A stretch of DNA of 64,000 nt from Vibrio mimicus CAIM 602 (GCF_000338875.1 NZ_AOMO01000002.1:58158-122157), one strand, 5' to 3'; shown: positions 38,843 through 48,170, counted from the first letter of the stretch. Translations and numbers: made by a program. Notes: generated by a model not told the origin, from the letters alone.

Positions 38843-39270
38843 CGAGCGTGATAACGCGCACGCGCGGCTTCTTCAATTGGCACCACGGTTTTGCCAATCG
38901 GTGCCAATGAAATCACCGCCAGTTTTAAATGCTGTAACGCAAACGGAATACCGATGATGGTGATAAAACAGGCCACCGCAGACAAAATATGCCCCACCGC
39001 CAACCAAAAACCAGCTAAGACAAACCAAATAATATTGCCTAATACGCCAAAACCGCTGGTACCAATGTCGGTCTGCTGAGTCAATTCATCACGCGAAATG
39101 GCTTCATAACCAAACGGCCAGAACGAGAAATTCCCCATCACAAAACAAGCACGTCCCCACGGAATACCAATGATGCTGATAAACGCCAGCACGCCAAATA
39201 GCCACCAAGCCAATCCCATCACTATGCCACCGCATAAAAACCAAATAATGTTGCCTAGCGTTCTTAACAT
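38839..39270 (-). CDS. yccF: YccF-family inner-membrane protein
   Basis: A 143-residue membrane protein with two repeated halves, each having a GNIIWF…G segment and a ...IGIP... segment (RTLGNIIWFLCGG, SIIGIPWG; LGNIIWFVLAG, TIIGIPFA). This repeat is diagnostic for the YccF family (E. coli YccF 148 residues). Function is not established. ATG 39270 lies behind GAGG; a GTG just before it is less likely. Confidence 0.9.
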   Translation of the reverse strand: MLRTLGNIIWFLCGGIVMGLAWWLFGVLAFISIIGIPWGRACFVMGNFSFWPFGYEAISRDELTQQTDIGTSGFGVLGNIIWFVLAGFWLAVGHILSAVACFITIIGIPFALQHLKLAVISLAPIGKTVVPIEEAARARYHAR

Positions 39271-39383
39271 CACGTTACCTCAAGTTGTTAAAGGTGTTTC
39301 ACTCGCCCTAAGCTAATCATGCCACCATGAATGGCAGATGAATATCCGTTGGCGACTTAAAGCATTTCTATTTGCGGATACAA

Positions 39384-40106
39384 TTAAAACAACCCTTGCC
39401 ATACAGCGGTGGCTCCACTGGTCATACACAGAGCTAAAGCAGTCAAGCGAATTTTTTCTTTCGGCAACGAGTGAGTGGTTTTACGTGCCAGCGCGTAGCC
39501 TAACCAAGCAGCGGGGATCAACGGTAAAGTCAGTAACACATGGTGCCAAGTTAAAAAACCCGTCGGCCACTGCACCATCAAAGAGATGATCGAGCTAAAC
39601 ACAAAGAAGGCAGACAAATTACCGCGCAATTGGTTAGCATCTTGATGCTGAAGCAGCAGTGCCATGGGTGGCCCACCTATGCCACTGCTGGTACCAAATA
39701 CGCCCGAGAAAAATCCCGCGATCCCCATCCGAGTTGGGTTCGGTTCAATACGCAGAGGCAGTAAACTTACCGCCACCGCAAAGAGTACCAACAGGCCAAG
39801 CCACAGCGCCAACGCCTGTGTGGAAATCCACATCAGCAGCAAACCACCGACAACCGAGCCCGGAATGCGCCCAATTAAGGCCATTTTTAAGCCACCAATC
39901 GAAATGCTTTCACGATGTTTCATGGCATTAAGCAGTGAAATGTACAGCGCAACTAAACAGATCGGTGCAGGAACATAATCAGGAGAGACGAGGAACAAGA
40001 GCGGCGAAGCGACCACGGCCAGCCCAAAGCCAATCGCGGTCTGTACAAAGGAACCGATAAACACTAGTAACATTGCAATCCATGCACTCGCGCCTAAATA
40101 TTCCAT
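39384..40106 (-). CDS. TauE/SafE-family (sulfite/organosulfur exporter type) membrane protein
   Basis: A 240-residue protein with about eight hydrophobic helices and the duplicated family motif (GFGLAVVASPLL near the start; GFFSGVFGTSSGIGGPPMALL in the middle). Members export sulfite, sulfoacetate or other anions. The ligand is unknown. ATG 40106 has AAGGGAAG upstream; a GTG at 40127 is possible. Confidence 0.88.
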   Translation of the reverse strand: MEYLGASAWIAMLLVFIGSFVQTAIGFGLAVVASPLLFLVSPDYVPAPICLVALYISLLNAMKHRESISIGGLKMALIGRIPGSVVGGLLLMWISTQALALWLGLLVLFAVAVSLLPLRIEPNPTRMGIAGFFSGVFGTSSGIGGPPMALLLQHQDANQLRGNLSAFFVFSSIISLMVQWPTGFLTWHHVLLTLPLIPAAWLGYALARKTTHSLPKEKIRLTALALCMTSGATAVWQGLF

Positions 40107-40203
40107 TTTCTTCCCTTGTACTGCCACTCATCGAAGATACTGACGTTATCAGTTCAGCGATATTTCGCAATAGAAACGTTTCGCCCGAACTCAGCTCAAC
40201 GGC

Positions 40204-40797
40204 TTACATTCCGTAACGGAACGTTTTGCCCAAATTGACCATGTCACGGTGCACAGGCGCAAGCGCTGTCGCGTAGGCACTCAGCAAGGCAATGGTGTAT
40301 TCACTGCGTGCCTGCATCTGTGGATCAGTGAGCTGATGCTCGGCGGTGATGAGCTGTTCGCAATCGCGGAAAATCAGATGATCCGGTAAAAAACAGACGT
40401 GATTATTCTTGTTGCCCGTCATCCGCAGCTCACTGATCGGGTACACGCCATTGACACTGGCCGACACACTCACCAGCAACGCGGGCTTGTGTGCCAGTTC
40501 GTCATCCGTCGTCAGCAGTAAAAAGTTCTTCAATGCAGGGGTTGCCATACCGTGCCATTCGGGAGTGATAAACACAAACGCATCCGATTGTTTCAGCCCC
40601 TGCGCGACATTACGCCAAGGCTGCCATTGCTCACGGTTCTGCCATACTCCTTCATTCCAAAACGGTAAATCCAACTCGTGTAAATCCAGTATTTCGATCT
40701 GATCAAAATGTGCTTCCGCGAGACTTTTTAAGTAGTTCGCCACATTCAAACTTTGTGAATGTGCTCTTTGGCTGCCAGAGACGAGAGTAAGTTTCAT
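40204..40797 (-). CDS. NADPH-dependent FMN reductase family protein
   Basis: A 197-residue flavodoxin-like protein. GSQRAHSQSLNVANYL near the N-terminus is the FMN-phosphate loop, and FITPEWHGMATPALKNFLLL matches the family's PEYN-G-P-LKN block. Such enzymes reduce quinones, azo dyes or chromate. It is placed directly after the EamA transporter gene (one base between them), so the pair is probably an operon under the nearby MarR operator. Confidence 0.88.
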   Translation of the reverse strand: MKLTLVSGSQRAHSQSLNVANYLKSLAEAHFDQIEILDLHELDLPFWNEGVWQNREQWQPWRNVAQGLKQSDAFVFITPEWHGMATPALKNFLLLTTDDELAHKPALLVSVSASVNGVYPISELRMTGNKNNHVCFLPDHLIFRDCEQLITAEHQLTDPQMQARSEYTIALLSAYATALAPVHRDMVNLGKTFRYGM

Positions 40798-40798
40798 A

Positions 40799-41704
40799 TC
40801 AATTCCTTTTTAAACTGAAAGAGGGTGTTGTTGAATAAGTGGTTGAGGTGGAACGAGGGATAGCCAGCACGATCGAGATAAAAATCGCCCCTGCTCCCAA
40901 AATTTGCGTCCAAGTGAGTGCTTGATCGAGAACCCAGTAGCCCAGCAAGCAGGCAGAAACACTGCTCAAAAATCCGAGAAAAGACACAGTGACAGTTGGC
41001 AGTTGCTCAATACCACGGAACCAGAGAAAGTAAGCCAACATAGCGCCAACCACACTCAGGTATCCGTAACCGAGGTAGTTAAGTGGGGTAATTTGCTCAG
41101 GAATGCCTTCAATCCACAGCGTGGTTGGCAGCAAAAACAACCCACCAAACAGTAATTGCCAGCCAGTAAATCCGAGCGTGGACATACTCTGAGAACGTCC
41201 CCATTTTTTGGTCAGAACGACTCCGGATGCCATACTAAGTGTTCCTAAACAGGCCACCAATAAACCTTGTATGCTCAAGGCTGCGGTTTGGTTAAGCACC
41301 AATAGCCCAATCCCAATGACTCCGATACCACCTGCGATCCACTGCAAATGCGTAATGCGTGTGCTCAGTAAAATCCAGCTCATCGTCATCACCAACATAG
41401 GTTGGAAGGACATAACTAAGGCCGCCATCCCACCCGGTAATTCAGTGGCCGCAAAAAATAAGCAGTAAAAGAAAAAACCAATATTAAAAAAGCCCAATAC
41501 TGGCAAACGCCACCACCAATTTCCCGTTGGTAAAGCTCGGCTAAACAGCACCAGCAATATCCCAGCAGGCAGAGCTCGTACCAAAGAGGCCATCAGTGGT
41601 GAATTCGGCGGCAGAGCTTCTGTCGTCACAATATAAGTACTGCCCCAAACGATGGGAGCAATCGCAGTAAGCAGTAGCGTCTTCATTCCTGACCTTGTGT
41701 TCAT
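40799..41704 (-). CDS. EamA/DMT-family transporter
   Basis: A 301-residue membrane protein with ten hydrophobic helices in two EamA repeats (IAPIVWGSTYIVTTEALPPNSP at the start; second repeat from about 150). It is probably an exporter of metabolites or toxic compounds. The start has AGGGTG upstream. It is divergent from a MarR gene, and a long palindrome lies between them, so it is the likely regulated target. Confidence 0.88.
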   Translation of the reverse strand: MNTRSGMKTLLLTAIAPIVWGSTYIVTTEALPPNSPLMASLVRALPAGILLVLFSRALPTGNWWWRLPVLGFFNIGFFFYCLFFAATELPGGMAALVMSFQPMLVMTMSWILLSTRITHLQWIAGGIGVIGIGLLVLNQTAALSIQGLLVACLGTLSMASGVVLTKKWGRSQSMSTLGFTGWQLLFGGLFLLPTTLWIEGIPEQITPLNYLGYGYLSVVGAMLAYFLWFRGIEQLPTVTVSFLGFLSSVSACLLGYWVLDQALTWTQILGAGAIFISIVLAIPRSTSTTYSTTPSFSLKRN

Positions 41705-41732
41705 ATTTCACCCTACCTAGATGAGCTAATCC

Positions 41733-41774
41733 TTTTCGACAAAGTATCTTTCATAAAAGATACTTTGTCGAAAA
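41733..41774. promoter_or_regulatory. 19-bp palindromic operator, MarR site 1
   Basis: TTTTCGACAAAGTATCTTT and its exact reverse complement are separated by four bases (CATA). It lies between the divergent EamA and marR genes. Perfect symmetry over 38 bases and the position fit a MarR dimer operator that controls both genes. Confidence 0.75.
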
Positions 41775-41798
41775 TAATAGAAAAGTAATTTTTGATCA

Positions 41799-41820
41799 AG
41801 TATCTTTTTGAAAAGATATT
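41799..41820. promoter_or_regulatory. Second, degenerate copy of the MarR operator
   Basis: TATCTTTT-tg-AAAAGATA (41801-41818) repeats the core of site 1 (AGTATCTTT…AAAGATA), just before the marR start, where it could give autorepression. Confidence 0.6.
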
Positions 41821-41835
41821 TTGAGTGAGAACACT

Positions 41836-42351
41836 ATGCCTTCAGATACCCCGATGTCTCCAGAGAATGCTATGCCCACCGATAAAGTCGATGCCATTCT
41901 TGCGCAATGGCGCAATGTCAGGCCGGATCTGGATTGCTCTGCAATGGGAGTGGTTGGCCGTTTACGCCAGACGAATGGGTTATGGAAAACACGGTTAGAT
42001 CAAGTGTTTGAGAACTTTGAATTAAGCTCGGTTGAATTTGATATTTTGGCTACGATCCGCCGCAATAACAGAGAGATCACCCCAACCGAGCTATACCAAA
42101 CCTTGATGCTTTCTTCCGGTGCGATCAGCACACGCATTGAACAATTAGTACAACGCGGTTTGGTGCAACGAGTGGCGAGTGAAGAAGACAGACGCAGTTG
42201 TAAGGTGACATTAACGGAACAAGGAATAACGTTGGTCGACCAAGCATTAAATGCCCATGTCGCCAATGTAAATCGCATGTTAGAAGTGCTCACTGAGCAA
42301 GAACAAAAACAGCTGGGACAACTTTTAAAGAAAATTTTGCTGGCAGAGTAA
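41836..42351 (+). CDS. MarR-family transcriptional regulator
   Basis: A 171-residue MarR regulator. The winged helix (about 70-135) includes ITPTELYQTLMLSSGAISTRIEQLVQRGLVQRVASEEDRRSCKVTLTEQG, with the conserved wing DRR. Dimerisation helices flank it. The frame is open to a TTG at 41821, but ATG 41836 is the better start. Two palindromes upstream are its probable operators, and the divergent EamA/FMN-reductase pair its probable regulon. The ligand is unknown. Confidence 0.9.
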   Translation: MPSDTPMSPENAMPTDKVDAILAQWRNVRPDLDCSAMGVVGRLRQTNGLWKTRLDQVFENFELSSVEFDILATIRRNNREITPTELYQTLMLSSGAISTRIEQLVQRGLVQRVASEEDRRSCKVTLTEQGITLVDQALNAHVANVNRMLEVLTEQEQKQLGQLLKKILLAE

Positions 42352-42429
42352 GAAATCATAAAGCGGTCGTTTTAGGTGGCGACCGCTAATCTCGATTTCA
42401 TCAAAATAATGGAAGAAAGTAGATAACGT

Positions 42430-42825
42430 CTACTCAGTGACCAACGTAAAACCTTCGTCCAACCAACCAGTAACGCCGCCGATCATTTTCTTCACCGGTC
42501 GACCTAACTTGGCTAAACGAATCGCCGCTTTTTCAGTGCCATTGCAATGAGGCCCCGCGCAATACACCACAAACAGTGTATCCATAGGGTAATCGGCTAA
42601 GGTTTTTTCATTCAGACGTGAGTGCGGCAGACTAATAGCGCACGGAACATGTCCTTCGGCATACAGTGCTTCACCACGGACATCGAGTAACACAAAATCT
42701 TGTCTTTCATTGGTGATCGCGTGGTGCACATCCCAGCAATCGGTTTCAAACTGCAACAACGCTTCAAAATGTGCCAGAGCATCCACACTGGACGCCGCAG
42801 GCACGCGAGATACGGCACTAGACAT
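42430..42825 (-). CDS. Single-domain rhodanese-like sulfurtransferase
   Basis: A 131-residue rhodanese domain. It has DFVLLDVRGEALYAEGHVPCAISLPH and an active-site loop VVYCAGPHCNGTEKAA whose first Cys is the expected persulfide carrier. Followed by GVTGWLDEG near the C-terminus. ATG 42825 has AAGGAG at the right distance; the upstream open frame has none. Substrate unknown. Confidence 0.9.
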   Translation of the reverse strand: MSSAVSRVPAASSVDALAHFEALLQFETDCWDVHHAITNERQDFVLLDVRGEALYAEGHVPCAISLPHSRLNEKTLADYPMDTLFVVYCAGPHCNGTEKAAIRLAKLGRPVKKMIGGVTGWLDEGFTLVTE

Positions 42826-42951
42826 TCGACTTCTCCTTGTCGGTTTAATGAGCATGCAGTGTGCCACAAGGTGGATAAGCAAACCAAGCCGTAGCGAAGA
42901 AAAAGATCTTGGTTTTATTCGATGAACCTAGCTTATTTCATCGCTCAATTG

Positions 42952-43851
42952 TCACTCTTCATTCAACACCATTGGCATGGTGCACAAGGCGTTAAAAAAT
43001 TCAAATAAGGTCATCAACTCACTGTTTTGCAATGACTCTGCTCTCATGCCCAATTGAAATTTTACGCTGCGCTTTTGCCCATGTTCGAGATCCACCAACA
43101 CCAAACGTCCATCATTTAAGTAAGGCTGAACTAGGTGCTTCGGTAGCCAACCAAACCCGATACCATCAATAATACTACTGAGTGCGGTACTAGGATGCGT
43201 CACGGTTAAACGTAAGTGGGAACCGATCCAACCGCTATCCACATCCTGATTGCCAGAATCTCGAATCACAATATGACGAAACGTTTTCAGCTCTGCTTGC
43301 GTGATGTTTTTTCGTTGCACCAGCTCGAAATCACTGGCGCAAACACACAGCATGTCCACTTCAAACAAGGACTCTAGAATGATGCCTTTAGGCAACGCGC
43401 TCGCAATGGCAAGAGAAACACTGCCATCATTAAGCAGTTGTGAAGCACCGGACAATGCGGTTTCATAAACACGCAGTGAGATATGCGGATAAACCAAATG
43501 AAAGCGGTCGATCACTTCCAAAACAAAACGGGCAGGCAATAATACATCCACCGCAATGCTGATTTCCTGCGCGAGTTCGCCTTGAAATTTCATCGCCAGC
43601 TTTTCGATTTGCAATGCATTGTGGTGCAGTTCTTGTGCTTTAGGCAGAAGCTGTTTACCAAGCTCAGTGAGCACCGACTGGCGGCCTTCTATGACAAACA
43701 GCTCTTGGCCCAGCATGGTCGCCATTTTGTTGATGCTGTGAGAAATGGCTGACTGGCTTTTGTGCAACTGCTCAGCAGCTTTGACTGTGCTGCCATGTTC
43801 CGCGACAGCGATAAACGCACGCCACATTTCCAGAGAGATCCTTGCTGACAT
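42952..43851 (-). CDS. LysR-family transcriptional regulator
   Basis: A 299-residue LysR regulator. HTH at residues 1-60 (GSTVKAAEQLHKSQSAISHSINKMATMLGQELF), effector domain after about 90. It lies upstream of, and in the same direction as, wrbA and a DsbA-like gene rather than divergent from them. Its target genes cannot be named. Confidence 0.9.
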   Translation of the reverse strand: MSARISLEMWRAFIAVAEHGSTVKAAEQLHKSQSAISHSINKMATMLGQELFVIEGRQSVLTELGKQLLPKAQELHHNALQIEKLAMKFQGELAQEISIAVDVLLPARFVLEVIDRFHLVYPHISLRVYETALSGASQLLNDGSVSLAIASALPKGIILESLFEVDMLCVCASDFELVQRKNITQAELKTFRHIVIRDSGNQDVDSGWIGSHLRLTVTHPSTALSSIIDGIGFGWLPKHLVQPYLNDGRLVLVDLEHGQKRSVKFQLGMRAESLQNSELMTLFEFFNALCTMPMVLNEE

Positions 43852-44031
43852 TCTCGTATCCTTCTCATCCCATTTTCAGCGCGTGCGTGACCTACTAACC
43901 TCATCGCTACGCGCTTTATTAATACCGTCAATGGCAGTGAATGGAAAAAGAGTATACCGAACAGAAAGTGGCAAGAAAGATATTTGATAACACTCTGTAA
44001 AAGAGCGGTGTCTCTGCACCGCCTGTGACAT

Positions 44032-44631
44032 TTATCGCGCAAGTTTAGCAGCAATTGACGCAACGTGACGCCCTTGATAAATAGCGGTGGCTTGCTCTTT
44101 CTCAGAAGGCGCTCGGCTGCCATCAGGCCCGGCAATACACGCCGCCCCAAGCGGAGAACCGCCTTTCACTTCGCTGACATCCATCGTTTCCGGAATGCCA
44201 TAAGGCAAACCAACGACCACCATGCCATGATGGAATAGAGTGGTGTGGAATGATTGGATCGTCGTTTCATTACCACCACCAGTACCCGTCGAGGTAAATA
44301 CACTGCCCACTTTCCCAACCAGTTTCCCTGCCGCCCATAAACCACCGGTTTGATCGAGAAAATTACGCATCTGCGCAGCCATGTTGCCAAAACGGGTTGG
44401 CGTGCCAAAGATGATCGCGTCATAATCGGCGAGTTCCTCAACTTTGGCCAACGGCGCAATTTGATCCAGCTTGATGCCCGCTTTTGTCGCAATTTCCTGC
44501 GGTACCAACTCAGGCACACGGCGAATGTCCACGCTCACCCCTTCTACGCTACGCGCACCTTGGGCAATGTAATCTGCCATGGTTTCGATGTGACCGTAGC
44601 TTGAATAATACAGAACCAATACTTTTGTCAT
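44032..44631 (-). CDS. wrbA: NAD(P)H:quinone oxidoreductase WrbA
   Basis: A 199-residue flavoprotein (E. coli WrbA 198). It reduces quinones by two electrons and so limits oxidative stress. The FMN loop [19 protein letters not shown], the second loop [24 protein letters not shown] and [11 protein letters not shown] are intact. It starts 30 bases after the DsbA-like gene in the same direction, likely as an operon. Confidence 0.95.
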   Translation of the reverse strand: MTKVLVLYYSSYGHIETMADYIAQGARSVEGVSVDIRRVPELVPQEIATKAGIKLDQIAPLAKVEELADYDAIIFGTPTRFGNMAAQMRNFLDQTGGLWAAGKLVGKVGSVFTSTGTGGGNETTIQSFHTTLFHHGMVVVGLPYGIPETMDVSEVKGGSPLGAACIAGPDGSRAPSEKEQATAIYQGRHVASIAAKLAR

Positions 44632-44661
44632 GTTCGTCTCCTTGAATGCTTGCTTGTTCGA

Positions 44662-45291
44662 TTAACTGAGAAAAATCTGTGCTAACTCTTCGTTAGTCAG
44701 CGCTTTTGAAATCACTTGCTCACCATTGATAACAAGGGTTGGGATGCTGCGAATGTGGTATTGGCGTGCCAATGCGAGATCCTGTTCCACAGCATCAAGC
44801 GTCTCTTGCGCATGAAACATCTGGCGAAACGCCACTTCATCTAAACCAATATTGACGGCGGCTTTGACGATCGTTTCCAAATCGCCAATGTTGTCGTTCA
44901 CCAGTAGGTGCAAGCGTTGGATCTCGTCAAAGAAGTCCCAATGCGCCTCATTGCCTGCTAATCTCTCTGCGGCTTTCGCACCAACAGCGGCTAAATAACC
45001 GCTCGGATAGTTGAAAGGTTGAGCGCGCATTCCTTCAATATTGAATAACGTCTTGTCATCCGCGGCCTGCTGACAAGCGATCCAGTGGTTGAGAATTTCA
45101 CTTTTGGCCTGCGCTAATGAGCCGAAGCGCTCAACCATCTCTTCATCACTGCGCTGCAACACAAAACAGCGCTGTACAATCTGGATATTTTGCTGTTTGG
45201 CGAGCTTACGCAGACGTGGGCTGAGCACATAACACCAGCCACAGACCGCATCATGGAAGAATTCAATTTGACGAGTAGGTTGTTTGTTCAT
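44662..45291 (-). CDS. DsbA-family thioredoxin-fold protein, cytoplasmic
   Basis: A 209-residue DsbA/FrnE-like protein. CGWC at residues 18-21 (HDAVCGWCYVL) is the redox motif, an alpha-helical insert follows, and the cis-proline loop is RSIPTLVING. No signal peptide, so it acts in the cytoplasm, perhaps as a disulfide isomerase or glutathione-linked enzyme. Shares an operon with wrbA and is divergent from a quinone reductase gene, a redox-themed neighbourhood. Confidence 0.88.
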   Translation of the reverse strand: MNKQPTRQIEFFHDAVCGWCYVLSPRLRKLAKQQNIQIVQRCFVLQRSDEEMVERFGSLAQAKSEILNHWIACQQAADDKTLFNIEGMRAQPFNYPSGYLAAVGAKAAERLAGNEAHWDFFDEIQRLHLLVNDNIGDLETIVKAAVNIGLDEVAFRQMFHAQETLDAVEQDLALARQYHIRSIPTLVINGEQVISKALTNEELAQIFLS

Positions 45292-45458
45292 AGTCGTATC
45301 CTCTGTGAATGTGCTTTCATCCTAAGGCGGTTTTTGCCTTACGACGAATGAACAAAGTGACTAATACCTACCTACTTTTTGCGAAGAAAAAATCGCCTCA
45401 TCTCCTTACTCTTGCTTCACACCCAATGACTTAAGTGTGACAGCGAGGAGCAACAAAA

Positions 45459-46391
45459 ATGAATGTGACAACCATGAAAGCAATCCGTATTCATCAATAC
45501 GGAGGGCAACAAACCCTACTTACAGAGCAAGTGGCGATCCCCCAAATCGGCGAACATGATGTGCTGATCGCGGTGAAATACAGCGGGATCAATCCTGTTG
45601 ACTGGAAAGTGCGTGAGGGCTGGTTAGCGAGTGAAAACTTGCATCAACTACCGCTGATCCTAGGTTGGGATCTTTCTGGGGTAGTGGTTCAAATTGGGAA
45701 ACAAGTTTCGCAGTTTCAAGTGGGAGACGAAGTGTTTGCTTTTGGTGACCTAACCAAAGATGGCGCTTATGCACAATACATCCGTGTTGATGCGTCTTTA
45801 GTGGCGAAAAAACCACGCACTCTAACCTTTGCTCAGGCTGCTGCGGTACCCCTTACCTCATTAACAGCGTGGCAAGCCATAACCCAGTTAGCTGAGATAA
45901 AACCAGGACAATCAATTCTCATTCACGGAGCCAGTGGCGGTGTAGGGAGCTTCGCAGTACAGTTTTCGGTTCACTTAGGTGCGAAGGTAACCGCCATCGC
46001 CTCCGCCAATAATCATAACTACCTTAAATCACTCGGTGTTGAGCATATCGTTGACTACCGTTCGCCAAACTATCTGCAGACGCTCGGTCAGTTTGATTAT
46101 GTGTTTGATGTGGTGGATAACGATGCGCTTGGTATCTACGACTCCGTGAAGCCATCAGGAAAATACATTTCAACGCTAAAAACACACCAGATCCCGGCTC
46201 ACTACACTTTTGCCCATGAGCGTGTACTGGTGATGCCGAGTGGCGAGCAGTTATCACACATTGCCACGCTGATTGATAACGGTGAGATCCAGCTGCCGAG
46301 CATTCAAGAAATGCCTTTTGAGCAAGTGGCACAAGCGCACGCATTATCGGAAACCGAACACGTGCAAGGAAAAATTGTCCTGCAAATTTAG
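45459..46391 (+). CDS. Zinc-type alcohol dehydrogenase-like NADPH:quinone reductase
   Basis: A 310-residue MDR-superfamily enzyme of the quinone-reductase branch. The GroES-like half includes KYSGINPVDWKVREG and GWDLSGVV; the Rossmann half includes ILIHGASGGVGSFAVQFSVHLGAKVTA. The catalytic zinc ligands of true alcohol dehydrogenases are absent. It probably reduces quinones or enones with NADPH. Good ribosome site (GCGAGGAG). Divergent from the dsbA-like/wrbA pair. Confidence 0.9.
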   Translation: MNVTTMKAIRIHQYGGQQTLLTEQVAIPQIGEHDVLIAVKYSGINPVDWKVREGWLASENLHQLPLILGWDLSGVVVQIGKQVSQFQVGDEVFAFGDLTKDGAYAQYIRVDASLVAKKPRTLTFAQAAAVPLTSLTAWQAITQLAEIKPGQSILIHGASGGVGSFAVQFSVHLGAKVTAIASANNHNYLKSLGVEHIVDYRSPNYLQTLGQFDYVFDVVDNDALGIYDSVKPSGKYISTLKTHQIPAHYTFAHERVLVMPSGEQLSHIATLIDNGEIQLPSIQEMPFEQVAQAHALSETEHVQGKIVLQI

Positions 46392-46411
46392 CCGTGGCGG
46401 GATGTTACAAC

Positions 46412-46430
46412 CAAGGCGCATCTGCGCCTT
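46412..46430 (+). terminator. Small terminator-like hairpin
   Basis: AAGGCGC-atct-GCGCCTT followed by CATTT, 20 bases after the quinone reductase stop. Confidence 0.6.
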
Positions 46431-46435
46431 CATTT

Positions 46436-46486
46436 ACACCTGAACAACTTGACGTTGCAGCTCAGCCGCAAGTGGGAGGGACAAGG
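46436..46486. repeat. ERIC-type repeat remnant
   Basis: ACACCTGAACAACTTGACGTTGCAGCT… then GCCGCAAGTGGGAGGGACA: both outer ends of an ERIC element with the interior lost. It supplies the leader just before the EamA gene. Less well preserved than the other copies. Confidence 0.45.
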
Positions 46487-46493
46487 AGTCGTC

Positions 46494-47387
46494 ATGAAAT
46501 ATTTAGTTATGCTGATTATGTGCGGGATTTTGTGGGGGTCACAATACGAGTTCAACCGTATTGCATTGGAATCAATCCCTGCGATTTGGATTGCCGCTCT
46601 ACGCTCAGCCTTCGGTGCGGTGATCCTGATTGTCGCGTGTTATTTGTTGAAGTTAAAACGCGAACATGGGTACTGGCCGTTGCTGTTTTTAATCGCGACA
46701 TTGGAAGCCACCTTACCGTTTCTCTTGGTGGCATGGGGGCAGCAAACAACCCCATCGAGCCATGCGGCCGTCATTACGGGTATGAATCCACTTCTCACCA
46801 TTTTGCTTGCTCCGCTGTTTTTGAAAAGCGCTCGTCTGGATGCCAAGTCACTGATTTGCGGTATGTTAGGGTTCGCAAGCTTACTGTATCTGTTCTATCC
46901 CCAGTTACAGGTGCAAGATGTGAGCAGTTTTTATGATGCCGCGGCCATTTTTATTGCTGCACTCAGTTTCGCCCTGAGCCTAATTTTGGTTAAAAAGCTC
47001 GATCAACTAAACCCCATTGTGGTCGCTCGTGATGTGATTGTGCTGTCGGCGCTACAATTACTGCCCGTTGCATTGCTGAGCAGTGAGCTCACGTATAGCC
47101 ACATTTCAATGCAATCCGGTCTGGCTAGCCTTTATTTGGGTATCTTCTGCGGCGGTGTAGTTTACATTCTCTTCATGCAACTCATTATGAGCAAAGGCCC
47201 TGCTTATGCCTCATTGAGTAACTATCTGGTGCCTACCGTGGGTGTGTTGCTGTCTGTTTTAGCACAAGGTGGTGCGGTGGATAATCGCACACTGTTGTGT
47301 TTGGCGGGGATCTTGGGCGCGATTTTGCTGTTTCAATTCTGGCCGTTTCGCTACTCGAAACCCAATCGTGCCGTCCATGTAAAGTGA
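46494..47387 (+). CDS. EamA/DMT-family transporter
   Basis: A 297-residue membrane protein with ten helices in two EamA repeats (ILWGSQYEFNRIALESIPAIWIAALRS at the start; second repeat from about 148). ATG 46494 has AAGGAG upstream. An exporter of unknown substrate; not closely similar to the other EamA protein in this window. Confidence 0.87.
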   Translation: MKYLVMLIMCGILWGSQYEFNRIALESIPAIWIAALRSAFGAVILIVACYLLKLKREHGYWPLLFLIATLEATLPFLLVAWGQQTTPSSHAAVITGMNPLLTILLAPLFLKSARLDAKSLICGMLGFASLLYLFYPQLQVQDVSSFYDAAAIFIAALSFALSLILVKKLDQLNPIVVARDVIVLSALQLLPVALLSSELTYSHISMQSGLASLYLGIFCGGVVYILFMQLIMSKGPAYASLSNYLVPTVGVLLSVLAQGGAVDNRTLLCLAGILGAILLFQFWPFRYSKPNRAVHVK

Positions 47388-47395
47388 ACGGCCGT

Positions 47396-47522
47396 TATCC
47401 CCAAACAACTTGAAGTTGCAGGTAGGCGATAAGTGCGTTCCCCCCCATGAGCATAGACACACTATGTGATTGGGATGAACAAACATAGCCAACACCAATG
47501 CAGCTTCAAGTAGGAAGGGGAA
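47396..47522. repeat. Full-length ERIC-type repeat (about 127 bp)
   Basis: Between convergent genes. The left end has ACTTGAAGTTGCAGG, the right end CAGCTTCAAGTAGGAAGGGG, and the centre CCCCATGAGCATAG…ATGTGATTGGGATGA. Length and pattern match Vibrio ERIC elements, which are non-coding palindromic mobile repeats moved by an unknown mechanism. Recognised from memory of the consensus. Confidence 0.8.
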
Positions 47523-47531
47523 ACCTTCTTT

Positions 47532-48170
47532 TTAGTACGCCACACCGATGCGTTGACGAGGATGCTCGGCGTACTCTAGCTCATCAATCAAAGCCACTGC
47601 ATAGTCGGCAACGGAAATACGGCTGTTACCTTCACTGTCGGTCAGCAGTTGATCACCACCTACGCGGTATTGACCTTGTTTATCACCAGGGAAGATTTCT
47701 GCTGCTGGGCTGACGAAAGTCCAGTTCAGCGCACTTTCGCTGGCACGAAATACATCAAGTGCTTCACCTTGTGCTAACGCCTCACCTTTGTATTCTTCTG
47801 GGAAATCAGGCACTGTCACTAACTTCACACCCGGTGCGACTTCCAGTGAGCCAGCGCCACCAACCCATAACAAACGTTCTACACCGGCTTGTGGTAACTC
47901 ATGAAGTAAACGCTGCGCCGTTTTCGCCACCATGTCGTGATTGCCTGCTGCACGCCCGCCGATAGAAGCAACCACAGCATCAACACCTTGCACGGCCTGC
48001 TTCAGATCGCTCTCAGGGTTTAGAATATCCAATTGATGTACTGTCACGCCTTGCAAGGTTACTTTTGATGGATCACGCACAATAGCAACCACTTCATGTC
48101 CACGCATTTTAGCTTCTGCCAATAAATGGCTACCGATCCAACCTGATGCACCTAGAATTGTGACTTTCAT
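47532..48170 (-). CDS. NAD(P)-binding atypical short-chain dehydrogenase (YwnB/SDR_a5-like)
   Basis: A 212-residue Rossmann-fold protein. The dinucleotide loop is TILGASGWIGSHLLAEAKMRGHEVVAIVR. No YxxxK catalytic pair is evident, as in the NAD(P)H-binding 'atypical' SDR group that binds flavin or acts as a redox sensor. It is divergent from a LysR gene, which may regulate it. Confidence 0.87.
   Translation of the reverse strand: MKVTILGASGWIGSHLLAEAKMRGHEVVAIVRDPSKVTLQGVTVHQLDILNPESDLKQAVQGVDAVVASIGGRAAGNHDMVAKTAQRLLHELPQAGVERLLWVGGAGSLEVAPGVKLVTVPDFPEEYKGEALAQGEALDVFRASESALNWTFVSPAAEIFPGDKQGQYRVGGDQLLTDSEGNSRISVADYAVALIDELEYAEHPRQRIGVAY

Noticed and set aside
46394..46936. 180-residue open frame on the plus strand
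   Set aside because: It overlaps the EamA gene in another frame, has no ribosome site and reads like low-complexity off-frame sequence; the EamA frame shows membrane helices and a good start.
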